64,000 bases of DNA from Vibrio rumoiensis (lineage in GTDB: Bacteria; Pseudomonadota; Gammaproteobacteria; Enterobacterales; Vibrionaceae), in contig NZ_AP018686.1 of NCBI RefSeq assembly GCF_002218045.2, positions 310,001 to 374,000 of the forward strand, in the 5' to 3' direction. Within the stretch, counting starts at the first letter, position 1. Each line of letters begins with the position of its first letter. Both the position numbers and the translations under genes were made by a program. The notes under the pieces were generated by a model. It did not search any database, was not told the origin of the DNA, and was given only the letters and a program-made list of their open reading frames with translations. Below, piece after piece: positions 43,548 to 52,278 of the stretch.

Positions 43548-45393
43548 ATTTCATTTTTATTAAGTCTTGAAAGCTGGAGATAATTCGGAAAGCATCTTTT
43601 AAGTGTTGGCGCTCAAAGCTACCAAATTTATCAGGTTGTAAGAGATTATTAATGCTCGATTGAGTTTGAATGGCGGTGCGTTGACGTTGATACCTGAGTT
43701 CTGTCACGTAATGATAGGTTTCACTTAAGTCTTGATAAGTTGAGTCATTGAGAATGCGGTGCTTATGCAGCCATTCAATACGCTCAGTGGTATTGATCTC
43801 AGGGCTATCATTCATCAAACTATAAATTCTCACCAAGTCGACAACGCGGCCAATCGCGGCTTTTTTGATATTTAAAACCTGATTATCGTTGCCATCCTTT
43901 TCTAACACTAAATTCTTAAATATGCCCAGCGGTGGGCGAGTGCGTAGTGCGTTGCGTACCAAGGCGGAGGTTAAACGTGTATTATTGGAGACTTGCTGAT
44001 GCCGGTATTCATCCACTGATTGAAATAGCGCTTCATCCCCATAAATATGACGAACTTCCAGAAACACGTTTAGGTTGAGTAATAAATCATATTCTGGGTT
44101 GGTGGCCCATTTTCGATAGTAAGCTTTCCATATTGATTGTTTTTGACACCATTGAGGGGTTGCGGCCATAAAGCGACCTTTACATAAGGTGTAGCCGAGT
44201 TGCGATAAGCCTTTACAGACATACATGGCAAAATGTTGGAAGTAAATTCTATCGGCTTCAGTGGCACTATCCGCAAGGATTAATGCGTTATCTTGATCGG
44301 AGGCAAGGTGTACTTCATTACGCGCATGAGAGCCTGCCACTATCCAAGAAAATGCGCAGGGTGGCTGACCGAAGATTTTAATGGCGAGCTCAATTAAGCG
44401 GTAGGAAAAAGCATCATAAATCATGCTGAGTACTTGCCCGACAACGTTAGGGGTTGCGCTACTTTCAATAATGCCTTCAAAAGCAAGATTACGCTCTTCC
44501 GAAAGTTTTATTAATGCTGTAATGGAATCGGCACGATGGATTTGATCGATCAAAAATATCGATTGCACGCCGTTATTTTGAATCAAATGTTGCGGTGTGA
44601 TGAGACCGGTGACTTGTTGTTGATGGTTCACCACGGGGATATTTTGAATTTGGTGCTTCATCATTAAATGAACGGCGGCGATCACCAGTTCATCTTCATA
44701 TACGGTATGTACGTTTTGAGTCATCACATGGCTAATCGGCCCACTGACATCAAGCGCTTGTGCGACCACCCTTTTAGTCATGTCTTTATCTGTCACCATG
44801 CCAATTAAGCACTGATCATGATCGACAATAAAGGCACATGAAACACCAACAATATCTCTCATTTGGTGAGCAACGTCTTGAATGCTTTCTGTCGCTGAAA
44901 CGATCAAAATTTTACGGCTAGCGATATCAATACTTGGGCGCATGTAATAGTGCTGCGCAGGTTGTAAGCGGCGGTGCTGGGTTTGTATGGCTTGCAGGCG
45001 AGTTTGTAAACTTAGTGCCAGTTGTGATGTTATTTGAGGATAATCTTGCAGTTGAGCCATCAGCGCAAGGTAGTCAAAACGGTACAGCAGAGTATTTTCG
45101 AGCGCAGTAATTAAATAGCTTTCCGAGTCTCTATTGTGAAGATTAAAGCCAAAAATATCTTCTTCACCGAGTAGGGAACGTAGGCTGCCATCTAGGTGAT
45201 TTTGTTGAATGACCCCTGAACGAAGGATATATAAATAGGTGGCATTATCATCTTGTTTTAATTGTTGTTCAGGGCTGAGAAAGAGAATATCTACGGTTTG
45301 AGCGATGTTGTTAAGAACCGTTTTTGGTAGTTCGCTAAATGGGTAAATTGCTTGTAAAAACGAGACGATATTGGGAAGAAGTCCATTGTTCAT
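43537..45393 (-). CDS. cNMP-binding/CBS/DUF294 nucleotidyltransferase-like protein
   Basis: A 618-residue signalling protein. In order: a cyclic-nucleotide-binding-like domain (about 15-135), two CBS domains (about 155-275, VTDKDMTKRVVAQALDVSG between them), a DUF294 nucleotidyltransferase-like domain (about 290-440) with the GSHARNEVHLASDQDNALI motif near 353, and a C-terminal DUF294_C helical domain (to about 615). The SDQD pair could hold a metal, so an active nucleotidyltransferase is possible (inference). Such proteins may sense a nucleotide and control an enzyme or transporter nearby. Confidence 0.87.
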   Translation of the reverse strand: MNNGLLPNIVSFLQAIYPFSELPKTVLNNIAQTVDILFLSPEQQLKQDDNATYLYILRSGVIQQNHLDGSLRSLLGEEDIFGFNLHNRDSESYLITALENTLLYRFDYLALMAQLQDYPQITSQLALSLQTRLQAIQTQHRRLQPAQHYYMRPSIDIASRKILIVSATESIQDVAHQMRDIVGVSCAFIVDHDQCLIGMVTDKDMTKRVVAQALDVSGPISHVMTQNVHTVYEDELVIAAVHLMMKHQIQNIPVVNHQQQVTGLITPQHLIQNNGVQSIFLIDQIHRADSITALIKLSEERNLAFEGIIESSATPNVVGQVLSMIYDAFSYRLIELAIKIFGQPPCAFSWIVAGSHARNEVHLASDQDNALILADSATEADRIYFQHFAMYVCKGLSQLGYTLCKGRFMAATPQWCQKQSIWKAYYRKWATNPEYDLLLNLNVFLEVRHIYGDEALFQSVDEYRHQQVSNNTRLTSALVRNALRTRPPLGIFKNLVLEKDGNDNQVLNIKKAAIGRVVDLVRIYSLMNDSPEINTTERIEWLHKHRILNDSTYQDLSETYHYVTELRYQRQRTAIQTQSSINNLLQPDKFGSFERQHLKDAFRIISSFQDLIKMKYGR

Positions 45394-45529
45394 TTTGAGT
45401 GTTCCTCTTCCTGTCGAATTATTATAAACGTGAACGGTTATAAACGTAAATTGCTATAAACGTGAAATGGAATCTAAGGTTAACGGTGTTTTTTGTATTC
45501 TAGCATTAAGTGATTTTATTATTCATTAA

Positions 45530-45567
45530 GCTTAGCCCCATCCGAAGATGAGGCTAAGCAGTTTTTT
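45530..45567. terminator. Long stem-loop after sglT (C-UUCG-G loop on the minus strand)
   Basis: GCTTAGCCTCATC pairs with GATGGGGCTAAGC around a TTCG loop when read on the minus strand, a very stable tetraloop. The T-run (six T) is on the plus strand, and is weak on the minus strand. It directly follows the sglT stop, so it most likely ends or protects the sglT message. Confidence 0.7.
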
Positions 45568-47197
45568 ACCAAAATACTGAGTACAGTACAGCAAGAATAA
45601 TGACTATCACGTAAGCGGCGATATTAAAGCTAGGCTCTGTTTTAAACATAGATGAATCAAGGGCAATACCTTTAGGGTCATCATCGTTTTCAGAAGAACT
45701 GAGACTTGTGAATGCAATGACCGCCATGGTGAACAATAAGGTATAAAGCATTTGGTCCATAAATGGCATGTTTAGAGGCATAAACTTCAAGAACAATGCA
45801 AATGGAATCGATAAGATCACACCGGTAACGGCACCTTTGCTGGTGGTTTTCTTCCAGAATAAACCGAGTAAAAATACCGCTAGAATGCCTGGGCTAACTA
45901 AGCCTGTGTACTCTTGAATATATTGGAAAGCCTGACCAAGGTTGCTGAGTAATGGTGCAATAAAGCAAGCAATGATTAACGCAACAATTGCGGTAATACG
46001 GCCAACATTAACCAGTTTGTGGTCTCCGCTTTTCGGTGCAATGAATTCTTTATAGATATCCATGGTGAAGATCGTAGCTGTTGAGTTCAACATTGATGCT
46101 AATGAAGACACAATCGCTGCGGCAAGCGCTGCAAATACAATGCCTTTAAAGCCAACTGGTAAGAACTGAGTTAACCAAGGGTAAGCTTTATCCGCGTGAG
46201 CAAGTGATGGAATATTGTGTGTTGCGACATCTCCTAATTGCGCCATGAGATCGGGTGAAGATGTGATCACATACGCGGCAATACCCGGAATAACCACTAG
46301 GAAAGGCACGATTAGTTTTAAGAATGCGGCAAATACGATCCCTTTTTGTGCTTCAGGAACAGATTTAGCAGCAAGAGTACGTTGAATAATGTATTGGTTG
46401 AAACCCCAGTAATATAGGTTTGCTACCCACAGGCCACCGATAAGAACGGCGATGCCTGGCAAGTTCATGTATTGAGGGTTGCTTTGATCTAGGATCATTT
46501 CAAAGTGTTCAGGGGCTGCCGCTGCCATTTTAGACAAACCGCTAAACCAACCATCTGCACCGCCAATAAAATCGACCGCCATATACGTAGTGAGTAGACC
46601 ACCTAGTACAAGGAAAAACACTTGGATTACATCGGTCCACACCACAGCAGAAAGGCCACCGTAAATAGAATAAACCAAAGCAAATAATGCTAAACCAATC
46701 ACTGAATACATCAATGGAATGCCGAGAATAGTTTGTAGAGCAAGACCACCTAAGTAAAGCACAGAGGTTAAGTTTACAAACACATAAAGGGCAATCCAGA
46801 AGACGGCAAGAATGGTTTTTAAATTCTTATTGAAGCGCTTTTCAACGAATTCAGGAATGGTGTAAATTCCCTTATCAATGAACACAGGTAAAAAGTATTT
46901 ACCCACAATGATAAGGGTAATCGCCGCCATCCATTCATAAGAGGCAATCGCTAAGCCAATAGAGAAGCCTGAGCCTGACATGCCGATGAATTGTTCAGCG
47001 GAAATATTTGCGGCAATTAATGAAGCACCCACTGCCCACCAAGGTAATGATTTACCTGCTAAGAAATAATCTTCAGTACTTTTTTGAGTACCTTTTTTGT
47101 CTCTGGAAACCCAAAGACCGACCCCGATAATGATTGCTACATAAATAGCAAACACAATAATGTCGATGGTACCTAATCCATTTTCTATATGAGACAT
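45566..47197 (-). CDS. sglT: Na+/galactose symporter (vSGLT type)
   Basis: A 543-residue sodium:solute symporter, the same length as the structurally solved V. parahaemolyticus vSGLT and closely similar by eye. ANISAEQFIGMSG near 65, YGGLSAVVWTDVIQVFF near 180, and NLYYWGFNQYIIQRTLAAKS near 260, which contains the sugar-gating aromatic region, are shared. It couples Na+ to uptake of galactose/glucose. A perfect palindrome (47314-47325) upstream is a good site for the LacI-type repressor encoded next to it. No gal enzyme genes are present in the window. Confidence 0.95.
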   Translation of the reverse strand: MSHIENGLGTIDIIVFAIYVAIIIGVGLWVSRDKKGTQKSTEDYFLAGKSLPWWAVGASLIAANISAEQFIGMSGSGFSIGLAIASYEWMAAITLIIVGKYFLPVFIDKGIYTIPEFVEKRFNKNLKTILAVFWIALYVFVNLTSVLYLGGLALQTILGIPLMYSVIGLALFALVYSIYGGLSAVVWTDVIQVFFLVLGGLLTTYMAVDFIGGADGWFSGLSKMAAAAPEHFEMILDQSNPQYMNLPGIAVLIGGLWVANLYYWGFNQYIIQRTLAAKSVPEAQKGIVFAAFLKLIVPFLVVIPGIAAYVITSSPDLMAQLGDVATHNIPSLAHADKAYPWLTQFLPVGFKGIVFAALAAAIVSSLASMLNSTATIFTMDIYKEFIAPKSGDHKLVNVGRITAIVALIIACFIAPLLSNLGQAFQYIQEYTGLVSPGILAVFLLGLFWKKTTSKGAVTGVILSIPFALFLKFMPLNMPFMDQMLYTLLFTMAVIAFTSLSSSENDDDPKGIALDSSMFKTEPSFNIAAYVIVIILAVLYSVFW

Positions 47198-47313
47198 ACT
47201 CTCTAACCTACCGTTAAGTTTGTTATATACCCATTATGAATGACGAGAAGTTACGCTCACTGGATCGCAATCTCCATCATTTTGGTGGGCATGGTTATTT
47301 TTCATTGCGGAGT

Positions 47314-47325
47314 GTAAACGTTTAC
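47314..47325. promoter_or_regulatory. GalR/LacI-type operator upstream of sglT
   Basis: GTAAACGTTTAC is a perfect 12-base palindrome 117 bases upstream of the sglT start. It has the central CG and half-sites of LacI/GalR-family operators. A 10/12 copy lies before the repressor gene. Confidence 0.7.
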
Positions 47326-47447
47326 CTTTTATTTGAAAGTGATTGTCGTCACAAATGGTTACAGGAAAACACATTTTGTTACTGAGTGACTTGTGAGGTA
47401 AATGAGCGTTTTATAACGAGGAAGTTATTGATTGATAGAAGGAGAAT

Positions 47448-47472
47448 GCTAGGCATTTTAGTGATGCCTAGC
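47448..47472 (-). terminator. Stem-loop after the LacI-family regulator gene
   Basis: GCTAGGCAT (47448-47456) pairs perfectly with ATGCCTAGC (47464-47472). It sits 35 bases after the stop of the regulator gene. No T-run is clear on the minus strand, so termination is probable but not certain. Confidence 0.5.
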
Positions 47473-47506
47473 AGTGCCATAATGAGTCGCATTCATGGTA
47501 TGAGAT

Positions 47507-48505
47507 CTAAGCTTTTTGTACCGATAAACGCCTAACTAACGTTGGTACAAACATAGTGGTTTCTGCTTTGGCGGGTTCATTGTTCGCCAGCTTGAGCGCT
47601 AAATCTGCAGCTTTTTCAGCCATCATTTGAATCGGGTAACGAACGGTGGTGAGTTTAGGGTGAAGGTACTTAGCAATTAAGCCGTTATCAAACCCGATAA
47701 TCGACATATCTTTTGGTGCTTCAATGCCATTTTCTTCTAAAACCGATAATGTCCCCGCGGCCATGTAATCGTTATAAGTTGCGATAGCAGTTAATGGCAG
47801 ATCTTTTGCTAACAGGTTGGTCATCGCGTATTCGCCGCCTTCTTCATCTGGTGAGCCGTATTCAATATGGCTTTCAGAGCAAGGTAAGTCGTTATCTTTT
47901 AAGGCTTGTAAATACCCATCTTTACGCTGGTAAGTATCTTCAATATCGTGATTCGAACAGATATAGCCAATATTCTTATGGCCATTTTTAATCAAGAACT
48001 CAGTGGCGAGATAAGAGCCTTTATGATTATCTAATGCGATGCAACGGTCGGCAATTTCAGGGATAAAGCGATTGATGAGGACCAACCCCGGGATCTCTTG
48101 GGCAAAGGCAATTAATTCTTCACTGCTAAGGCTTTTACTATGAATGACTAAGGCTTCACATCGATGATTAATCAATAATTCAATCGCTTCACGCTCTTTT
48201 TGTGCACTGTGATAACCATTACCAATCAATAGATGTTTGCCTTGTTGGGATGCCACTGTATCAATGGCTTTCACCATAGAACCAAAAAATGGGTCGGAAA
48301 CGTCACCGACTAAAACACCCATGGTTTGAGTTGATTGGCTAACGAGCGCTCGCGCGGCAGCATTCGGTCGATAGCCTAATTTTTTCATCGCAAGAGTGAC
48401 TGATTCAATCGAGGCTTTACTGGCCTTTGGTGATTTATTAATGACACGAGACACTGTTGCGATTGAAACGTTAGCTTCTTTTGCCACATCTTTGATGGTT
48501 GCCAT
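47507..48505 (-). CDS. galR: LacI/GalR-family transcription regulator, probable galactose repressor
   Basis: A 332-residue repressor. The N-terminal helix-turn-helix (TIKDVAKEANVSIATVSRVI) is followed by the hinge helix (NAAARALVSQ) and a periplasmic-binding-like sensor domain with DVSDPFFGSMVKAI near 67. The resemblance to GalR/GalS, and its place next to sglT, suggest galactose as inducer. A 10/12 operator copy in its own leader suggests autoregulation. The symbol is inferred from context. Confidence 0.8.
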   Translation of the reverse strand: MATIKDVAKEANVSIATVSRVINKSPKASKASIESVTLAMKKLGYRPNAAARALVSQSTQTMGVLVGDVSDPFFGSMVKAIDTVASQQGKHLLIGNGYHSAQKEREAIELLINHRCEALVIHSKSLSSEELIAFAQEIPGLVLINRFIPEIADRCIALDNHKGSYLATEFLIKNGHKNIGYICSNHDIEDTYQRKDGYLQALKDNDLPCSESHIEYGSPDEEGGEYAMTNLLAKDLPLTAIATYNDYMAAGTLSVLEENGIEAPKDMSIIGFDNGLIAKYLHPKLTTVRYPIQMMAEKAADLALKLANNEPAKAETTMFVPTLVRRLSVQKA

Positions 48506-48567
48506 TATGACCTTTGTAAATATTTAAAATAAGAATGGGTAAGTAGTGTAAAACAATATCGCTGAGA

Positions 48568-48579
48568 GGCAACGTTTAC
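48568..48579. promoter_or_regulatory. Second GalR/LacI-type operator, before the repressor gene
   Basis: GGCAACGTTTAC matches the sglT operator at 10 of 12 positions and lies 63 bases upstream of the regulator start, as expected for autoregulation. Confidence 0.5.
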
Positions 48580-48688
48580 ATTGAGTTATTTTGATTAAAT
48601 CGCTTAGTAGAGATTAAAAATAGTGAAAAGTGTGGTGTGGATAGTTCGGCTGAAAGGACATGCGGTGGAAATCAGCACCTTGATAGAG

Positions 48689-48731
48689 CAAACAAACCAA
48701 TGATCTTCCATTGAGGTCACTGGTTTGTTTG
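48689..48731. terminator. Stem-loop downstream of the NCS2 permease
   Basis: CAAACAAACCA (48689-48699) pairs with TGGTTTGTTTG (48721-48731) across a 21-base loop. The T-run is better on the plus strand; it still lies only 21 bases after the permease stop, so it may terminate the minus-strand urate-side message. Confidence 0.5.
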
Positions 48732-48752
48732 GTTTTTATTGGTACAAAATTA

Positions 48753-50162
48753 TTACATAAAGATCAGTTTTGCCACGAAAATGGCCGTCAGTACATACAT
48801 GCAAACGGAGACTTCTTTCGTTTTGCCAGTGGCGACTTTTAACACCGTGTAGGTAATGAAACCTAGTGCGATACCGTTAGCAATTGAGAAGGTTAGTGGC
48901 ATCATCAATGCGGTGATCGCTGCTGGTGCGGCATCGGTAAAATCGTTCCATTTGATGTGTTGCATGCTACTCATCATCACGAAAGCGACATAAATCAATG
49001 CACCAGCAGTCGCATAACCTGGGATCATGCCAGCTAATGGAGAGACAAAAATAGCAGCAATAAACAGCAAACCAACCACGACAGAAGAAAGCCCAGTGCG
49101 TGCGCCAGCTTCAACCCCTGCGGCACTTTCGACATAACTGGTCACTGGTGGACAACCCACGCAAGCCCCTGCAACACTTGCAATACTGTCGGCCTTTAAC
49201 GCTTTACGTAAATCTTTAATCTTCCCAGTTTCTTGGTTAATTAAATTGGCACGTTGCGCGACCCCCATCAACGTGCCCGCGGTGTCGAACATGTTGACAA
49301 ATAAGAAGGCTAAAATAACGCTGATCATCGAAACTTCTAATGCACCAGAAATATCCATTGCCATGAAAGTCGGAGCAATGCTTGGTGGGGTATCAAAAAT
49401 GCCGTGATATTCCACGATGCCCATAAAAAAGCCGATTAACGTAACACTGAAAATACCGATTAACACCGCGCCAAAAATTTTACGTTCGCTCAGCACGCTG
49501 ATAATTAAAAAACATAATGCGGCTAATACGGCACTAGGTTGAGTGAAGTCACCAAGTGATACTAAGGTGGCTGGGCTTTCTACCACTATGCCTGCGGTTT
49601 TTAAGCCAATTAAACCGAGAAATAGCCCAACCCCTGCCGTCATCGAGTAACGTAAACTGTGCGGAATACTGTCTAAAATCCATTCGCGTAAGCTGCTGTA
49701 GCTCATGGCAACAAAGAGCACGCTTGAAATAAATACAGCACCTAAAGCAACTTGCCAGCTATAACCCATTTCCCCTACGACGGTAAAAGCGAAAAAGGCA
49801 TTAAGACCCATACCGGGAGCAAGGCCAACTGGCCAGTTAGCATAAAAGGCCATGAGTAAAGTACCGATTGCAGCACCCACACAAGTGGCAACAAAGAGGG
49901 CGCCCGCATCCATACCCGATGTGGCCATGATCGATGGATTAACAAAGATGATGTACGCCATCGTCGCAAATGTGGTTAAGCCACCAATAATTTCAGATTT
50001 GACGGTGGTGCCATGTTCTTTAAGTTTAAACCAACGTTCGAGTAAGCCATTCGATGAGCTTGTTTGTTCGTGCTGTGGTTGAGTTGAGTTAACGTCTTGT
50101 TGAGAGGTTAAGGTTTCGCTGTTTGAATTTTCCACGATGTTATATTCCTTGTGGTTTTGCAT
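48753..50162 (-). CDS. NCS2/AzgA-type purine permease
   Basis: A 469-residue permease with about 12-14 hydrophobic segments. EIIGGLTTFATMAYIIFVNP (near 58-77) and FVNMFDTAGTLMGVAQRA (near 290) are the AzgA (hypoxanthine/guanine/adenine) signatures. The first 45 residues are hydrophilic and Gln/Ser/Thr-rich, longer than in most members. Its place beside urate-catabolism genes suggests uptake of hypoxanthine, guanine or possibly urate. The 188-base gap to uraH holds no gene. Confidence 0.87.
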   Translation of the reverse strand: MQNHKEYNIVENSNSETLTSQQDVNSTQPQHEQTSSSNGLLERWFKLKEHGTTVKSEIIGGLTTFATMAYIIFVNPSIMATSGMDAGALFVATCVGAAIGTLLMAFYANWPVGLAPGMGLNAFFAFTVVGEMGYSWQVALGAVFISSVLFVAMSYSSLREWILDSIPHSLRYSMTAGVGLFLGLIGLKTAGIVVESPATLVSLGDFTQPSAVLAALCFLIISVLSERKIFGAVLIGIFSVTLIGFFMGIVEYHGIFDTPPSIAPTFMAMDISGALEVSMISVILAFLFVNMFDTAGTLMGVAQRANLINQETGKIKDLRKALKADSIASVAGACVGCPPVTSYVESAAGVEAGARTGLSSVVVGLLFIAAIFVSPLAGMIPGYATAGALIYVAFVMMSSMQHIKWNDFTDAAPAAITALMMPLTFSIANGIALGFITYTVLKVATGKTKEVSVCMYVLTAIFVAKLIFM

Positions 50163-50350
50163 CTACTTGTCACAACGACTGGTTAATTTGCGACTTAGAT
50201 AGAAAGCTCGATACGTTTTTTAGGCGTAGCTAAGCCCTGGAGGACATCCTGATCTCCATACGAAATTTAAGTGTGGGATTGTTGAATCCGAGTTAAGTGA
50301 AGTGCCGACAGCTGGCTGGCACTACGCATTATTAATATTAGCGGCGAACG
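50163..50350 (-). other. Gap between uraH and the permease gene
   Basis: 188 bases on the minus-strand transcript. It has a direct repeat CGTATGGAGAT / CGTATCGAGCT (about 53 bases apart, 50207-50270) enclosing a GC-rich, potentially structured stretch with AGGATGTCCTCC. No riboswitch consensus was recognised. It may carry the permease promoter or a leader structure. Confidence 0.3.
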
Positions 50351-50704
50351 CTAGCTGCCTCGGTATGTCGAGAAACTATAAGGTGAGCAAAGTAGCGGCA
50401 CATGATAGTGACTGTCTTGATTGTTGATACCAAAACGGATTGAAATATCATCCAAAAACGGCACTTCATCCAGCGTTACGCCTTTTTGCTTAAAGTAGTT
50501 TGCGGTGTGGAAAATAAGTTCGTATTTACCCACTTCAAAATCGGCACCTTCTAATAGAGGCGAATCGGTTCGCCCATCAAAGTTAGTGGCGACGGTTTTG
50601 ATTTTTTGCGCGCCTTGCTCCGTGATGCGAAAGAGTTCGACTTGAATATCGCAGCCCGGCAATCCATTCGCCGTATCTAAAACATGTGTTGTTAGTTTTC
50701 CCAT
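50351..50704 (-). CDS. uraH: 5-hydroxyisourate hydrolase
   Basis: A 117-residue transthyretin-like enzyme that hydrolyses 5-hydroxyisourate, the product of urate oxidation. LTTHVLDTANGLPG at the N-terminus, an internal HTANYF and the C-terminal YRGS tetrapeptide with HYHVPLLCSPYSFSTYRGS-type end are the diagnostic active-site segments. No signal peptide is present, so it is cytoplasmic. It is divergent from puuE with a 592-base regulatory gap. Confidence 0.95.
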   Translation of the reverse strand: MGKLTTHVLDTANGLPGCDIQVELFRITEQGAQKIKTVATNFDGRTDSPLLEGADFEVGKYELIFHTANYFKQKGVTLDEVPFLDDISIRFGINNQDSHYHVPLLCSPYSFSTYRGS

Positions 50705-51057
50705 AATTAGCTCTGCTTGTTGATGGTTAAAATAAATGGTTATTAATGTTGAGTGAGTGAAAAATGTTTTGTTATAAAAATGTGATCACTTGAGATAGAT
50801 TATGTACACAACATTGTGTTCCGTAAAGGCGACGACTTAAAAAATTGGCACTGGATCATGTGTTGAAGTGGTTGGGTATTTCATTGGTTATTTATAATGT
50901 AATGATTTTAAATATAAATTATTGGATTTTGTCGCCTTCATCATTCAGTAAAAAAATTTTAATATTCTTGACTTTTAAGTCAGCTTATTTTGGTTTTGAA
51001 CATCAAATAGTGCGCAGGTTAACAACTTGTGAATAAAAATATTTGCCATGTTTTGAT

Positions 51058-51071
51058 AATTGTATACAATT
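51058..51071. promoter_or_regulatory. GntR-like palindromic operator before puuE
   Basis: AATTGTATACAATT, a perfect 14-base palindrome, contains the TTGTATACAA core also found before ppnP. TGTATACA-type cores are bound by FadR-subgroup GntR regulators, some of which control purine genes. No such regulator gene is in the window. Confidence 0.5.
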
Positions 51072-51234
51072 AATAAAACAAAGATTCAGGGGGATTTACT
51101 GTTTTGGGTTGTATACTTTTAATGTGTACTAACTGAATTCAGATGAATTAGACCTAGAGTAATTGTCGTTGCTCGTGAAGCGACAAATTTATGAGACCCC
51201 ATGGTCTATTCGATTGGGGGGGATTGAATGACGT

Positions 51235-51267
51235 CAACCAAGCTGCAGCTTCAAGTATGAAGGGTAT
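51235..51267 (-). repeat. IS630-end-like remnant upstream of puuE
   Basis: CAACC, then CTGCAGCTTCAAGT, then GGGTAT after a 5-base spacer: this follows the left end of the IS630 element at 29303-29335 (read on the minus strand: CAACC, CTGCATCTTCAAGT, five bases, GGGTATA). It may be a MITE or the scar of an excised or decayed IS630 copy, 30 bases from the puuE start. Confidence 0.45.
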
Positions 51268-51296
51268 TCAAGGATGACACTAATAAGGAGAGATTC

Positions 51297-52217
51297 ATGG
51301 GTAGTGAGTATCCACGCAATTTAATCGGGTATGGAAAAGATCTGCCTGATGCCCAGTGGCCGAACGAGGCTCGAGTGGCGGTTTCATTTGTGTTGAACTA
51401 TGAAGAAGGCGGCGAGCGCTGTACTTTACATGGTGATGACGAGTCAGAAGCATTTCTTTCTGAAATTATTGGCGCACAGCCTTTCCCTAATGCTCGTCAT
51501 ATCAGTATGGAATCTATCTATGAATACGGTAGCCGTGCAGGTGTGTGGCGCATTCTTAAGTTATTTGAGCAATTTAATTACCCACTGACCGCTTTTGTTG
51601 TCGGTATGGCAGCTGAACGTCATCCTGAAGTCATTAAAGAAATGGTGAATGCTGGGCATGAAATATGCAGCCATGGCTATCGTTGGTTGGATTATCACAA
51701 AATTGACATTGATACTGAACGCGAACACATGCAAAAAGCCATCAATGTTATCAAAGAGATCACAGGTGAGCGTCCGTATGGTTGGTACACTGGCCGTAAT
51801 GGTGTGAATACTCGCAAATTGGTGGCCGAAGAGGGGGGCTTCTTATACGACTCGGATGCCTATGATGATGATCTTCCATATTGGCATACTGAAGGCCCGA
51901 AACCTCAGCTAGTGATTCCTTATACGCTTGATGTCAATGACATGCGTTTTGCTACCAACCAAGGTTTCCATACGGGTGAGCAATTCTTCCAATATTTAAA
52001 AGATGCGTTTGATACTTTGTATGAAGAAGGCGCAGAGACGCCAAAAATGATGTCGATAGGTTTGCACTGTCGTTTGATTGGCCGCCCTGGTCGTATTCAA
52101 GGCTTAAAACGCTTTATGGAGTATGTACAGCAGCATGACAAAGTGTGGGTATGTCGTCGTTTAGACATTGCGAAACACTGGCATGAATGTCATCCACACC
52201 CAGATCTTGTTAAGTAA
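51297..52217 (+). CDS. puuE: Allantoinase PuuE
   Basis: A 306-residue cofactor-independent allantoinase of the polysaccharide-deacetylase fold, which opens allantoin to allantoate. YPRNLIGYGKDLPDAQWPN near the N-terminus, the NYEEGGE segment near 36 and EICSHGYRW near 121 are family signatures; GLHCRLIGRPGRIQGL near 258 is typical of PuuE rather than chitin deacetylases. AAGGAG lies 6 bases before ATG 51297. It begins the plus-strand urate operon. Confidence 0.95.
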   Translation: MGSEYPRNLIGYGKDLPDAQWPNEARVAVSFVLNYEEGGERCTLHGDDESEAFLSEIIGAQPFPNARHISMESIYEYGSRAGVWRILKLFEQFNYPLTAFVVGMAAERHPEVIKEMVNAGHEICSHGYRWLDYHKIDIDTEREHMQKAINVIKEITGERPYGWYTGRNGVNTRKLVAEEGGFLYDSDAYDDDLPYWHTEGPKPQLVIPYTLDVNDMRFATNQGFHTGEQFFQYLKDAFDTLYEEGAETPKMMSIGLHCRLIGRPGRIQGLKRFMEYVQQHDKVWVCRRLDIAKHWHECHPHPDLVK

Positions 52218-52278
52218 TTGATTTTGTTAATTGATCATTGCAGCCAATGTCAAATATTAAATAAAGAAGGAAGGAATC

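Larger units (their letters stand above)
50705..51296. promoter_or_regulatory. Divergent regulatory region uraH / puuE
   Basis: 592 bases without a credible gene. It holds a 14-base perfect palindrome AATTGTATACAATT (51058-51071), a second partial copy TTGTATAC (51109-51116), a stem TTGTCG/CGACAA (51164-51186) and an IS630-end-like stretch (51235-51267). The puuE Shine-Dalgarno AAGGAG is at 51286-51291. Confidence 0.6.

Noticed and set aside
47220..47260. TATACCC start near 47225 as another IS630-like end
   Set aside because: Only the first seven bases agree with the IS630 end; the TTGAAGATGC part is missing.
50310..50330. Sigma-54-like TGGCTGGCACTACGCA
   Set aside because: It has four mismatches to the consensus and points to no gene start.
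51158..51296. Xanthine or purine riboswitch in the puuE leader
   Set aside because: Only simple stems are visible and part of the region is an IS630-end remnant; I could not match any riboswitch consensus.
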